Assembly (NCBI RefSeq): GCF_016900655.1
Contig: NZ_JACJKH010000004.1
Span: 1-64,000, forward strand
DNA: 64,000 nt
Source: Drancourtella massiliensis
GTDB taxonomy: Bacteria > Bacillota > Clostridia > Lachnospirales > Lachnospiraceae
Reading direction: 5' to 3'
The notes below the pieces were generated by a model. The model did not search any database, was not told the origin of the DNA, and saw only the letters and a program-made list of their open reading frames with translations. Of the stretch, positions 34,205-42,645 are shown in pieces; position 1 is the first letter of the stretch, and every line of letters begins with the position of its first letter. The position numbers were made by a program, and so were the translations under genes.

Positions 34205-34876
34205 TCAGTCCTTGTCAAGTTTGGAAAGCACATCCGGGATCGGTACATCGATTTTCCGGTCACGGTAATAGTATTCCCGGTCGTGTTCTCCTACTTCACG
34301 CAGTACCCGGCATGGATTTCCTACAGCTACTACTCCGGCCGGGATGTCCTTTGTGACAATGCTGCCGGCTCCGATAACTGTATTGTCCCCGATTGTCACG
34401 CCCGGAAGGATGACGCATCCTGCTCCGAGCCATACATTCTTTCCAATATGTACGTCCATGTTGTACTGCATCTCCAGATACCGGAGATTCGGCTCGATCG
34501 GATGACCTGCGGTCGCGATGGTGACATTCGGTCCGATCATGGTCTTGCTGCCGACATAAATATGTCCATCGTCAACAAGAGTCAGATTGAAGTTGGCGTA
34601 GACATGATCTCCAAAATGGGTATGATATCCACCCCAGTTGGAACGAAGCGGAGGCTCGATATAGCATCCCTCGCCCAATTCGGCAAACATATCTTTGAGC
34701 ATTCTGGCTCTCAGTTCCTGGTCATGCGGTCTTGTCTGATTATAATCATACAGCTTTTCCAGACAGTCAAACTGTTTTTTCATAATTTCAGGGTCGGACG
34801 GAAGGTAAAGACGTCCTTCCTCCATTCTTTTTGCGGACTCCTGAGAGTCCATCTGTAAATCCTCTGCATATTCCAT
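34205..34876 (-). CDS. Maltose/galactoside O-acetyltransferase
   Basis: 223-residue left-handed beta-helix acetyltransferase of the LacA/Maa/NodL group, transferring acetyl from acetyl-CoA to a sugar hydroxyl. Seen: N-terminal maltose acetyltransferase helix (LYLPSDPEIMKKQFDCLEKLYDYN read in parts), hexapeptide repeats such as VGSKTMIGPNVTI and IGDNTVIGAGSIV, the catalytic His in ATAGHPI, and the closing GNPCRVLRE. It is about 20 residues longer than usual at each end. GGAGGAGG lies upstream of the ATG. It converges on the kinase operon. Confidence 0.92.
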   Translation of the reverse strand: MEYAEDLQMDSQESAKRMEEGRLYLPSDPEIMKKQFDCLEKLYDYNQTRPHDQELRARMLKDMFAELGEGCYIEPPLRSNWGGYHTHFGDHVYANFNLTLVDDGHIYVGSKTMIGPNVTIATAGHPIEPNLRYLEMQYNMDVHIGKNVWLGAGCVILPGVTIGDNTVIGAGSIVTKDIPAGVVAVGNPCRVLREVGEHDREYYYRDRKIDVPIPDVLSKLDKD

Positions 34877-34914
34877 GCTGTGTTTCCTCCTCCTTTTTTC
34901 CGCTGCTATCCTCT

Positions 34915-34943
34915 ACTATAGTATATTCCGGTGCCGGTGGCAA
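34915..34943 (-). promoter_or_regulatory. Promoter for the acetyltransferase gene
   Basis: On the minus strand TTGCCA, 17-base spacer, TATAGT, about 38 bases before the ATG. Confidence 0.6.
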
Positions 34944-35039
34944 GGACGGTGTTTCTTTTTTTCATCACAGTTTTGGCACAGAATAGACACAATTTCCTGA
35001 TAAGGTATTGCATAGACTAAAACAGAGGAGGGAAGCACA

Positions 35040-35996
35040 TTGATCGAAGTCAACGGATTAGTGAAAAAATACGGCAGCCATACTGCTGTGGATCATCTGA
35101 ACTTTCGAATAGAGAAGGGACATATCTATGGGCTGCTTGGGCCAAACGGAGCCGGAAAGTCCACAACCATGAATATCATGACCGGATATCTCGGGGCAAC
35201 CGAAGGGGAAGTTCTGATCAACGGCCATGATATTTTAAAAGAGTCGGAACTGGCGAAAAAATCTGTCGGATATCTCCCGGAGATGCCGCCGCTTTATATG
35301 GACATGAAAGTGCAGGAGTATCTGATGTTCGCGGCGGAGCTGAAAAAGGTAAAAAAGGCGGACAGAAAGGCTGAAGTCAAAAAAATAATGAAGATGGTCA
35401 GGATTTATGATGTGAGAGAAAGGCTGATTAAGAATTTGTCCAAAGGATACCGCCAGAGAGTGGGTCTGGCGCAGGCAGTGCTTGGATTCCCTGAGACAAT
35501 TATTCTGGATGAGCCGACAGTCGGCCTGGATCCGAAACAGATCATCGAAATCAGAGAGTTAATCAGGGAGCTTGCAAAAGATCATACGGTCATTTTAAGC
35601 TCCCATATTCTTGCGGAGATCAGGGAAGTGTGCGATTACATCATCATTATTTCCCAGGGGAAACTGGTGGCAAGTGATACGCCGGAAAACCTGGAAAAGA
35701 AATTTTCAGGGAATGCGCCGACCGAGATCGAGACAAGACTGCTTCCGGAAAAAACCGAAGAGATTCTCTCACGGATTCCGGGAATTCAGAAAGTCAGCTA
35801 TCTGTCGTCCGATCCTGGAATCACCAGGGCGGTCATTGAGACAAAAGAGGATGTTGACATCCGGGAGGAGATTTTCCGTGCCTTTGCAAGAGAGGACAGC
35901 GCGCTGATCTCCATGTACAGAAAACAGAATACACTGGAGGACATCTTCCTTCAGCTGACCCAGGAAGGAGGACGTCCACATGCTGGCAATCTATAA
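35040..35996 (+). CDS. ABC transporter ATP-binding protein (GldA-like)
   Basis: 318 residues. ATPase motifs: GPNGAGKST (34-42), signature LSKGYRQRVGLAQ, Walker B IILDEPTVGLDP, switch LSSHIL. A C-terminal regulatory extension follows after about residue 220. Together with the next three genes it matches the ABC/GldG/DUF4340 systems widespread in gut Clostridia, named after the gliding Gld proteins of Bacteroidetes but not known to drive motility here. The start is TTG with GAGGAGGG 7 bases upstream. It overlaps the permease gene by 17 bases. No convincing sigma-A promoter was found in the short upstream gap. Confidence 0.92.
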   Translation: MIEVNGLVKKYGSHTAVDHLNFRIEKGHIYGLLGPNGAGKSTTMNIMTGYLGATEGEVLINGHDILKESELAKKSVGYLPEMPPLYMDMKVQEYLMFAAELKKVKKADRKAEVKKIMKMVRIYDVRERLIKNLSKGYRQRVGLAQAVLGFPETIILDEPTVGLDPKQIIEIRELIRELAKDHTVILSSHILAEIREVCDYIIIISQGKLVASDTPENLEKKFSGNAPTEIETRLLPEKTEEILSRIPGIQKVSYLSSDPGITRAVIETKEDVDIREEIFRAFAREDSALISMYRKQNTLEDIFLQLTQEGGRPHAGNL

Positions 35997-36846
35997 GCGT
36001 GAGTTTAAATCGTATTTTTACTCCATGACGGGGAGTATTTTCATCGCCTTTCTGACCTTTATGACAGGCATCTACTTCATGGCATACAATTTAAACAACG
36101 GATATCCGTATTTTTCCTATTCGCTGGAAGGGGTCATGTTTATTTTTCTTGTGGCGGTTCCGATTCTTACGATGCGAAGCTTTTCCGAGGAAAGGAGAAG
36201 CCGGACCGACCAGCTGCTGTTGACCTCCCCGGTAAGCGTGGGCAAGATGGTAATGGGAAAATATTTTGCCATGGTGACGGTATTTCTGATTCCTTGCGTA
36301 CTGTTCTGTGCGTATCCGCTGATTATCAGTACACAGGGAACGGCATATTTTAAGAATGATTATACATCGATTCTTGTATTCTTCCTTCTTGGATGTGTAT
36401 ATATTGCCATCGGAAGTTTTATCTCCGCCATGACGGAGAGCCAGATTATTGCGGCCATCGGAACATTTGGTGTCCTGATGGTGATTTATCTGTGGGATGG
36501 ACTGTTAAGCTTCCTTCCGTCTTCCGCATTTGGAGGGATGGCAGGAATCTGGATGATGCTGACCCTCTGCGTTTTGTTTGTTTACAATATGACCAAAAAC
36601 GGTCTGCTGAGTGTCGGAATTGAAGGAATCGGTACGATTGTTCTTATTGTGATCTATGTTGTAGACTCTTCTTTATATGAAGGAATTCTTTCCACAATCT
36701 TTGAAAAGTTCGCGCTTGTTTCGACGTTTACGAGTGTCGCGGAAAATAATCTTCTGGACATCGGCGGGGTTGTGATGTATCTGACTCTGATCGGGGTGTT
36801 TTTATTCCTGACGGTTCAGTCAATACAGAAAAGAAGATTCAGTTAG
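35980..36846 (+). CDS. ABC-2 type permease (GldF-like)
   Basis: 288 residues with six predicted membrane helices, for example around FIAFLTFMTGIYF, GVMFIFLVAVPIL and the C-terminal VVMYLTLIGVFLFL. MRSFSEERRSRTDQLLLTSPVS is the conserved cytoplasmic loop of ABC-2 permeases of this group. It forms the channel for the ATPase encoded just upstream; the gene starts inside the end of that gene, so the two are translationally coupled. The next gene follows 11 bases later. Confidence 0.9.
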   Translation: MLAIYKREFKSYFYSMTGSIFIAFLTFMTGIYFMAYNLNNGYPYFSYSLEGVMFIFLVAVPILTMRSFSEERRSRTDQLLLTSPVSVGKMVMGKYFAMVTVFLIPCVLFCAYPLIISTQGTAYFKNDYTSILVFFLLGCVYIAIGSFISAMTESQIIAAIGTFGVLMVIYLWDGLLSFLPSSAFGGMAGIWMMLTLCVLFVYNMTKNGLLSVGIEGIGTIVLIVIYVVDSSLYEGILSTIFEKFALVSTFTSVAENNLLDIGGVVMYLTLIGVFLFLTVQSIQKRRFS

Positions 36847-36857
36847 GAGGGTAAGAC

Positions 36858-38240
36858 ATGAAGAAATTGCTGAAAAAATTCCGAAGTCTTCAGACCCGCT
36901 ATGGATTTTACAGTGTGGGTATGATCGCGATTGTCATCGTGATCGCAGTTGTCATCAATCTGATTGTCGGGCAGCTCCCGGAGAAATTCAGACAGGTTGA
37001 TGTCAGCAATAAAAACATTTACGGAATTTCCAAGACATCCAGAAATCTTTTGAAAGATCTGGAATACGATATCAAGTTTACGGTATATGCAGACAAATCA
37101 TCTACAGACGAGAGAATCAAAACATTCCTGGAACGATATACCGCACTGACTGACAAGATCAGTGTAGAATGGATCAATCCGGTGGATCATCCGCAGGCTC
37201 TTCAGGAGAATGAAGATGCACAGTCCAATTCCATTGTCGTTTCCTGCGAGGAGACCGGAAAATCTGCTACAGTTCTGTTTACGGATATTATTGTGCAGGA
37301 CTACAGCTCCTACTATACGACAGGGTCTGCGTCTGATTCGGAGTTTGATGCGGACGGTCAGCTGACAAGTGCGATCAATCAGATTACAACGGATGTGTCG
37401 AAGAAAATCTACTATACAACCGGACACGGCGAGACGACATTATCCACTTCTCTGAGCGATGAGCTGGAGAAATCCAGTGTGACAACGGAAGAACTGAATC
37501 TTCTGATGGTAGAGGAGATCCCTTCAGACTGCGACCTGATCCTGATCGATGCGCCGACGAGCGATATTTCCGAGCAGGAGGAAACGATGCTTCTGAATTA
37601 TATGTCAGAAGGAGGAAAGGTCATCTATGTGATGGGTGATGCTTCCACGGAGACGCCGAATCTGAACGCGTTTATGGAACAGTACGGAATGACAAAAACG
37701 GACGGCTACATTGCGGATATGCAGCGGTGCTACCAGGGTAATTACTATTATATCTTCCCGGAAATCTCAGCATCGGGAGATCTGGGAGACGGTCTGGAAA
37801 GCGATATGGTACTTCTTGTAAATTCAGCCGGATTTACCGTACAGGAAGATTTAAGAGATACGCTTTCTGTGACACAGGTGATGACGACATCCTCAGAAGG
37901 ATACGCAGTGACGGAAGAGGAACAGACACAGGGAGAATATACTCTCGCAGCTGTCGCGGAGGAAGATGACGCGAAGCTGACCGTGATTGCTTCGGAAAGC
38001 ATGATCAATTCCCAGATTACGGAGTATTTTTCCAATCTGGATAATTCGAGACTCTTCCTCAATCTCGTTATGAACAATTTTGACGATGTTGAAAATCTTT
38101 CCATCAAGGCGAAGAGCCTGTCTGTAGAGTTGAACACCGTGCGGCATGCAGGTTCTATCAGTACAGCGCTGATCTTTGGTGTGCCGGCGGTTGTTCTGAT
38201 CGGAGGATTTGTGATCTGGATGAAACGTAGAAAAGCATAG
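36858..38240 (+). CDS. GldG family protein (ABC-associated auxiliary domain)
   Basis: 460 residues: an N-terminal membrane helix (about 17-37, GMIAIVIVIAVVINLIVG), a large extracytoplasmic region with the YDVSNKNIYGIS-like entry seen as QVDVSNKNIYGISK, and a C-terminal helix (about 432-454) ending in KRRKA. The middle region fits the GldG/DUF4350-type auxiliary domain, which looks like a glutamine amidotransferase-related fold without known enzyme activity. It should work at the outer face with the ABC-2 permease. AGGAGGG lies ahead of the ATG. Confidence 0.85.
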   Translation: MKKLLKKFRSLQTRYGFYSVGMIAIVIVIAVVINLIVGQLPEKFRQVDVSNKNIYGISKTSRNLLKDLEYDIKFTVYADKSSTDERIKTFLERYTALTDKISVEWINPVDHPQALQENEDAQSNSIVVSCEETGKSATVLFTDIIVQDYSSYYTTGSASDSEFDADGQLTSAINQITTDVSKKIYYTTGHGETTLSTSLSDELEKSSVTTEELNLLMVEEIPSDCDLILIDAPTSDISEQEETMLLNYMSEGGKVIYVMGDASTETPNLNAFMEQYGMTKTDGYIADMQRCYQGNYYYIFPEISASGDLGDGLESDMVLLVNSAGFTVQEDLRDTLSVTQVMTTSSEGYAVTEEEQTQGEYTLAAVAEEDDAKLTVIASESMINSQITEYFSNLDNSRLFLNLVMNNFDDVENLSIKAKSLSVELNTVRHAGSISTALIFGVPAVVLIGGFVIWMKRRKA

Positions 38241-38251
38241 GGAGTGGACAG

Positions 38252-38890
38252 ATGAAACAGAAAAAAGGACTTATCATACTTCTGGCAGTACTTCTTGTAC
38301 TTTGTATTGTTTACTTTGCACTTAGAAGCTACAATCAGAGTCAGAAGGAAGCAGAACAGGCCAAAGCCGAAGCGGAGAAGATCCAGGTGGTGGACATTGA
38401 AAATCCGGTGGAGATCACCTACTCTTCCGAAGACGGAAGCAGCGTATCTCTTGTAAAAGAAGACGATACCTGGCATCTGAAAGATGATACGGAGACGGCT
38501 CTTGTGCAGGATACCATTGAGAATATCGCGGATACAGTATCCGATGTACAGGCTGAGCGGCAGATTGAGGATCCGGATTCTCTGGAAAGCTATGGACTGG
38601 ATTCCCCTGCTTATACCATTACCGTGACAGGAGAAGATGGCACAACAGAAACCATTTATATCGGAGACGGAGCAGACTCCGATTATTACATGACAACAGG
38701 GGACAAGGAAAATGTGTATACAGTATCCTCTTCCCTTCCGAATGTACTGGAGATGAACACGGATAATCTGAAAGAAGAAGAGGAGACAGAATCTACAGAG
38801 GATGATGCTTCTGCAGACGACAGCTCTTCGGATGACAGTACATCCGGAGAGGAAAGCACAGATACAGAGAGCGGTTCGTCCTCCGAATAG
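38252..38890 (+). CDS. DUF4340 domain protein, short form
   Basis: 212 residues: N-terminal membrane helix (LIILLAVLLVLCIVYFALRS), one DUF4340-like beta domain (about 45-165, with WHLKDD and ESYGLDSPAYTITV) and a Glu/Asp/Ser/Thr tail of about 45 residues. DUF4340 proteins often carry two such domains, so this one is short. It is always near GldG-type ABC genes and is probably a membrane-tethered extracytoplasmic part of that complex. Last gene of the operon. Confidence 0.8.
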   Translation: MKQKKGLIILLAVLLVLCIVYFALRSYNQSQKEAEQAKAEAEKIQVVDIENPVEITYSSEDGSSVSLVKEDDTWHLKDDTETALVQDTIENIADTVSDVQAERQIEDPDSLESYGLDSPAYTITVTGEDGTTETIYIGDGADSDYYMTTGDKENVYTVSSSLPNVLEMNTDNLKEEEETESTEDDASADDSSSDDSTSGEESTDTESGSSSE

Positions 38891-38916
38891 AAGACCGACC
38901 TTTGTCTAAGGTGAAC

Positions 38917-38950
38917 AGCGGGCAGCAGCAGACTGCCCGCTATTAATTTT
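38917..38950 (+). terminator. Terminator after ABC/GldG operon
   Basis: Perfect 9-bp stem AGCGGGCAG / CTGCCCGCT with a 7-base loop, then ATTAATTTTC. Confidence 0.78.
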
Positions 38951-38957
38951 CATCCAG

Positions 38958-38976
38958 TACTTGACATAATCAAGTA
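38958..38976. promoter_or_regulatory. Inverted repeat over the padR promoter
   Basis: TACTTG (38958-38963) and CAAGTA (38971-38976), 7 bases apart, covering the -35 box. A likely PadR autoregulatory site. Confidence 0.55.
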
Positions 38977-38989
38977 GTAGGTATAGTAT
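38961..38989 (+). promoter_or_regulatory. Promoter of padR operon
   Basis: TTGACA (38961-38966), 17-base spacer, TAGTAT (38984-38989); an overlapping TATAAT at 38987 would need a 20-base spacer. Confidence 0.7.
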
Positions 38990-39010
38990 AATAACAGAAG
39001 GAGTGATGGA

Positions 39011-39331
39011 ATGAATCCACAGTTTAAAAAAGGAGTTCTGGAACTGATTGTTTTGGAATCAGTCCGGAACCGTGACATGTACGGATACGAACTGGTGACA
39101 GAAGTATCCAAGGTCATTGACGTAAATGAAGGGACCATTTACCCGCTCCTGAAACGATTGACAAACGAACATTATTTTGAAACCTATCTGCGTGAGTCCA
39201 CAGAAGGACCGCCCAGAAAGTATTATCATTTGACTGCGGCAGGGATTCTCCACCGTGATCAGCTTGAGGCAGAATGGAATGAGTTTCAGGAACGGGTGTG
39301 CCGTTTCCTAAAGGAGGGAAAGCATGAATAA
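39011..39331 (+). CDS. PadR family transcriptional regulator
   Basis: 106 residues, the usual size for the short PadR subfamily: winged helix with FKKGVLELIVLESV at the start, MYGYELVTEVSKVIDVNEGTIYPLLKRL as the recognition region (shown in the sequence, cited in part: GYELV, EGTIYPLLKRL), and PPRKYYHLTAAG wing. Probably senses a small molecule or envelope stress and represses its own operon through the inverted repeat at 38958. It overlaps the HAAS-protein gene by 8 bases, a standard PadR-HAAS pairing. Confidence 0.92.
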   Translation: MNPQFKKGVLELIVLESVRNRDMYGYELVTEVSKVIDVNEGTIYPLLKRLTNEHYFETYLRESTEGPPRKYYHLTAAGILHRDQLEAEWNEFQERVCRFLKEGKHE

Positions 39332-40079
39332 AGAAGGGTTTTTAAAAGAATTAAGAGATCATTTAAGAGTGCTGGATGAAAGGGAACAGGAAGATATTAT
39401 TGATGAGTATGCGCAGCACATTGATCTGAAGATGAAAAGCGGGCTCAGCGAAGAAGAGGCGATCAGCGATTTTGGTAATATCGCAGAGCTGGCAGCCGAA
39501 ATTCTGGAGGCATATCACGTGGATCCGAAATTTGAAAAAAAGACAAAGGGGATCGTGATCCGTACTCCGGACATGGAAAAAGTTTCTGAGGGGAGCAGAA
39601 AACTGGCGGGAAAGGCGGCTGCGTTTTTCGGGAAAATTCTGGAAAAGATCCGGAAAATGAAAGATACAATAGCCGGAAAATGGAGAACTTTTTCCGGAAA
39701 ATCCAAACAGAGGCCGGAAGGCAGCGAAGAGAAAGAAGGCAGACAGGAGAAAAAGAGCCTGTGGAGGAAAAGTACAGAGATTCCGGTCTGGAGTACGTCC
39801 AGGCGTCTGCTTCACAATTGCTGCGTTCTGATCTGGAATCTGAGCTGGATACTTGTTACCTGCTTTCTGATGGGAATGGCGGCTGTCAGTCTGTTTGCTT
39901 TTGGAGCCCTGCTGACTCTGGTGTTTTCCGGATATCCGCTTCTTGGGGCGGAGATTTTCTGCTTTGGAGCAGCAGCTTCAGGGGCATCCCTCGGACTTCT
40001 GACATTCGGACTTCGAAAAAAGTACAGAAAAAAACCGGAGGGTGAGAGGAAGGCAGAACAGACAGGGGAGGTGTTATAG
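39324..40079 (+). CDS. HAAS (DUF1700) domain membrane protein
   Basis: 251 residues. The N-terminal 65 residues are a HAAS domain (EFLKELRDHLRVLDEREQE-like opening, then DEYAQHIDLKMKSGLSEEEAISDFGN, read in parts). A basic linker of about 85 residues follows, then four hydrophobic segments from about residue 150 (LIWNLSWILVTCFLMG, LFAFGALLTLVFS, GAEIFCFGAAASG and on). It is the usual partner of the PadR regulator encoded upstream, likely passing a membrane signal. The next gene begins at the base after its stop. Confidence 0.82.
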   Translation: MNKEGFLKELRDHLRVLDEREQEDIIDEYAQHIDLKMKSGLSEEEAISDFGNIAELAAEILEAYHVDPKFEKKTKGIVIRTPDMEKVSEGSRKLAGKAAAFFGKILEKIRKMKDTIAGKWRTFSGKSKQRPEGSEEKEGRQEKKSLWRKSTEIPVWSTSRRLLHNCCVLIWNLSWILVTCFLMGMAAVSLFAFGALLTLVFSGYPLLGAEIFCFGAAASGASLGLLTFGLRKKYRKKPEGERKAEQTGEVL

Positions 40080-40586
40080 ATGAAGCAGTATCGGAAATTA
40101 CTTGCCGGAATATTTGCGGGCGGGGTACTGATCAGCGGAATCGGTGCAGGAATCGGATGCGTGGAATTCTTTTCTCTGGACTATGCAGGGGAGAGAACTG
40201 TCGGGGAGACGGAGATGACAGTGATGGAAGGAGAGATGAGCTTTACGCCGCCATCTGACGGAGGTACAGTGGATGTATATATGGATTACGGACAGCCGTA
40301 TCTGAATCTTGTCTGGGATGACTCCGTACCGGAAAACACACTGCACTACAGTATTGAGTACAACAAAAAGCGGGTTGCGCCGGAAGCGTGGCAGGAGGAT
40401 GCCGAAACACTCGGATTTTATTTCCCGTATATCAATTATGACGAAGTGCGGGATGTGATGGAGTTCAGGGACATCATTCTGGGTGATCTGAAAGAACATA
40501 AGATTGGAAGCTACAGGCAGAAGGATATTGAGTCCATCGATCTGTACCTGAACCCGAAAGACCGGGAGGAAATTGAAATATGGTAA
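40080..40586 (+). CDS. Membrane-anchored protein of unknown function
   Basis: 168 residues: one N-terminal helix (about 8-27, GIFAGGVLISGIGAGIG) then an extracytoplasmic region rich in acidic residues. In PadR-HAAS operons this place is often held by a DUF4097-type beta protein; the body here (GGTVDVYMDYGQPYLNL and later YEVRDVMEFRD-like text) could be a small relative but I cannot confirm it. Start directly abuts the previous stop, so it belongs to the same operon. A terminator follows. Confidence 0.7.
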   Translation: MKQYRKLLAGIFAGGVLISGIGAGIGCVEFFSLDYAGERTVGETEMTVMEGEMSFTPPSDGGTVDVYMDYGQPYLNLVWDDSVPENTLHYSIEYNKKRVAPEAWQEDAETLGFYFPYINYDEVRDVMEFRDIILGDLKEHKIGSYRQKDIESIDLYLNPKDREEIEIW

Positions 40587-40590
40587 AACA

Positions 40591-40625
40591 AGGCCGGAAA
40601 GAGTTTTTCCGGTCTTTGCTTTTTG
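40591..40625 (+). terminator. Terminator after padR operon
   Basis: AAGGCCGGAAA / TTTCCGGTCTT stem (one mismatch) with a short loop, then TGCTTTTTG. Confidence 0.78.
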
Positions 40626-40664
40626 AATTTTTTTCTCTGGAAGCAGGTTCATGGGAAAGAAAAT

Positions 40665-40694
40665 GTAAAATCCAGGTAAAATCTACGTAAAATC
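40665..40694. promoter_or_regulatory. Pho-box-like array of 11-bp direct repeats
   Basis: GTAAAATC occurs at 40665, 40676 and 40687, exactly 11 bases apart; a weaker copy (GTATAACC) lies at 40708. Read on the minus strand this is three TTTTAC hexamers with 5-base spacers, the geometry of PhoB/PhoP boxes. It sits 24 bases before the nptA-type gene's -35. Confidence 0.65.
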
Positions 40695-40717
40695 ATGTTA
40701 ATTTTTCGTATAACCTA

Positions 40718-40746
40718 TTGCGTATTTTCGCGGTTTCTAGTAAATA
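40718..40746 (+). promoter_or_regulatory. Promoter for the Na/Pi cotransporter gene
   Basis: TTGCGT (40718-40723), 17-base spacer, TAAATA (40741-40746). The weak hexamers suit an activator-dependent promoter. Confidence 0.5.
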
Positions 40747-40824
40747 TATAAATGGAATGTTAAAAATAAGTTAGCATTTTGTAAAATCGAGAGGAAAATT
40801 CAACTTTTATGGAGGAAAAGAGAA

Positions 40825-42465
40825 ATGAAGTTGACAGACTTTTTTGGCCTGCTGGGGGGACTTGCCTTGTTCCTTTACGGAATGCAGATGATGAGTTCCG
40901 GGCTTGAAGCAGCCGCCGGAAACAAGATGAAACGAATCCTGGAGAGGCTGACCGCCAACCGCTTTCTGGGGGTTCTGGTAGGAGCCGGAGTGACAGCCGT
41001 GATCCAGTCTTCGTCGGCGACAACGGTTATGGTAGTAGGATTTGTAAATTCGGGCATGATGACATTAAGACAGGCAGTATGGATCATCATGGGTGCAAAT
41101 ATCGGTACGACAATTACAGGACAGCTGATTGCGCTTGATATTGGGGCGATCGCTCCGCTGATTGCTTTTCTCGGAGTGGCTTTGATTCTTTTCATTAAAA
41201 GTCCGAAGGTACATAATTACGGTCTGATTGTAGCGGGGCTTGGCGTACTCTTCCTTGGTATGGAGATGATGAGCTCATCCATGATGCCGCTTCGTGATTC
41301 GGAGGCTTTTGTAAGCCTTATGACAAAATTCTCAAATCCGGTGCTTGGTATTCTTGCCGGAGCGGTGTTTACGGCGATTATTCAGTCTTCTTCCGCGTCT
41401 GTCGGTATTCTGCAGGCATTGGCATCAAACGGTCTGATCGGACTTCCAAGCGCGGTGTTTGTTCTTTTTGGACAGAATATCGGTACCTGTATTACGGCGG
41501 TGCTTGCATCCATAGGGACAAGCCGGAACGCAAAGCGTACGACGATCATCCATCTGACATTTAACATCATCGGAACGATCATTTTTACAACTGTCTGTAT
41601 TCTGACGCCGCTTACGTCTCTGGTGGAAAGCTGGACGCCGACAAATGTGGCGGGGCAGATTGCCAACATGCATACGTTGTTTAATATTGTCACCACCATT
41701 CTTCTGATTCCGTTTGGAAACTATCTGGCATCCTTTGCCGAGAAGGTTCTTCCGGATAAGAAAGAAGAGAAAGTGGAAGGGATGCATCTGGAATACATCC
41801 GCCCGGTTGATACGAAGAGGGAAAACCATATCGGTACTTCCGCAATCGCTTTGACAGGAGTTCAGAAAGAAGTAGAACGGATGCTTCAGATGACAAAGGA
41901 AAACGTGCACTTGAGTTTTGATGCGGTGCTGGATGGTTCCACCGCCCTCCTTGCGCAGGTAGATGAAAAAGAAGAGTACATCGACTTCCTCAATAAAGAG
42001 ATCTGCAAATATATTTCCAAGACGATTGTCAATGAGACAAACCAGAAAGATGCCAGATACATGAGTGCTCTGTTCAAAGTATGCGGTAATCTGGAGAGAA
42101 TTGGAGACCATGCGACAAATCTGTGTGAGTACACACAGATGATGGAAGAAAAGGGCATTGTATTTTCCAGTACCGAGATGGAGGAGATCCGCCAGATGAA
42201 GAAAGCAAGTCTTGATGCGCTTGAGATTTTAAGCGATGTCAAGAAGGGAGACACAGAGATCGTGAAGAGGATCGAAGAGGCGGAACAGAGGATAGACGAC
42301 ATGACAGAAAGCTTCCGCCAGGGACAGATCGACCGGATGCAGCAGGGAAAACAGGATGAAGAGGTCAGTATTCTGTATTCCGAGATGCTTACGGATTTTG
42401 AACGGATCGGAGATCATATTCTGAATATCGGACAGGAAATGGGACTTGGAAAAGTCGGAGCGTAA
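40825..42465 (+). CDS. Na+/phosphate cotransporter with PhoU-like C-terminal domain
   Basis: 546 residues. The N-terminal half (about 1-310) is an NptA/PNaS-type membrane domain with the inverted QSSSATT (about residue 56) and QSSSASV repeats that bind phosphate and sodium, and GANIGTT / GQNIGTC loops. The C-terminal 200 residues are a PhoU-like helical bundle with metal-binding type E/D-R-I-G-D-H motifs (NLERIGDHATNL, FERIGDHILNIG). It should import phosphate, with the PhoU part as an internal control. The 11-bp repeat array upstream suggests phosphate-starvation control. Confidence 0.93.
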   Translation: MKLTDFFGLLGGLALFLYGMQMMSSGLEAAAGNKMKRILERLTANRFLGVLVGAGVTAVIQSSSATTVMVVGFVNSGMMTLRQAVWIIMGANIGTTITGQLIALDIGAIAPLIAFLGVALILFIKSPKVHNYGLIVAGLGVLFLGMEMMSSSMMPLRDSEAFVSLMTKFSNPVLGILAGAVFTAIIQSSSASVGILQALASNGLIGLPSAVFVLFGQNIGTCITAVLASIGTSRNAKRTTIIHLTFNIIGTIIFTTVCILTPLTSLVESWTPTNVAGQIANMHTLFNIVTTILLIPFGNYLASFAEKVLPDKKEEKVEGMHLEYIRPVDTKRENHIGTSAIALTGVQKEVERMLQMTKENVHLSFDAVLDGSTALLAQVDEKEEYIDFLNKEICKYISKTIVNETNQKDARYMSALFKVCGNLERIGDHATNLCEYTQMMEEKGIVFSSTEMEEIRQMKKASLDALEILSDVKKGDTEIVKRIEEAEQRIDDMTESFRQGQIDRMQQGKQDEEVSILYSEMLTDFERIGDHILNIGQEMGLGKVGA

Positions 42466-42492
42466 AAAGGTGCATAAAACTTTTATTCATAA

Positions 42493-42521
42493 TTGATAAA
42501 AACAAGGTTGGATGCTATACT
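42493..42521 (+). promoter_or_regulatory. Promoter of the antiterminator leader
   Basis: TTGATA (42493-42498), 17-base spacer, TATACT (42516-42521). Transcripts would start near 42528, just before the RAT. Confidence 0.7.
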
Positions 42522-42535
42522 GGCCTTGTATAAAA

Positions 42536-42564
42536 GGATTGTTACTGGTAAAGCAGGCTATACC
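42536..42564 (+). promoter_or_regulatory. Ribonucleic antiterminator (RAT) element
   Basis: A 29-base sequence beginning GGATTGTTACTGG and ending GCAGGCTATACC, a clear match to the BglG/LicT RAT class. Its last 10 bases are also the left arm of the terminator at 42555, so binding of the antiterminator and termination are mutually exclusive. Confidence 0.9.
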
Positions 42565-42613
42565 GATTGTACACATTTGAGTTAAAATGTGGGAGCGGTA
42601 TAGCCTATTTTTT
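42555..42613 (+). terminator. Leader terminator overlapping the RAT
   Basis: Perfect 10-bp stem AGGCTATACC / GGTATAGCCT with an inner ACATTT/AAATGT hairpin in the loop, then ATTTTTTTG. Confidence 0.88.
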
Positions 42614-42645
42614 GTGCATTTTATGTAGGAGGGCGGATCGTAAGA

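Noticed and set aside
34980-35039. Promoter TTGGCA for the ABC/GldG operon
   Set aside because: No -10 at an acceptable distance; left unassigned.
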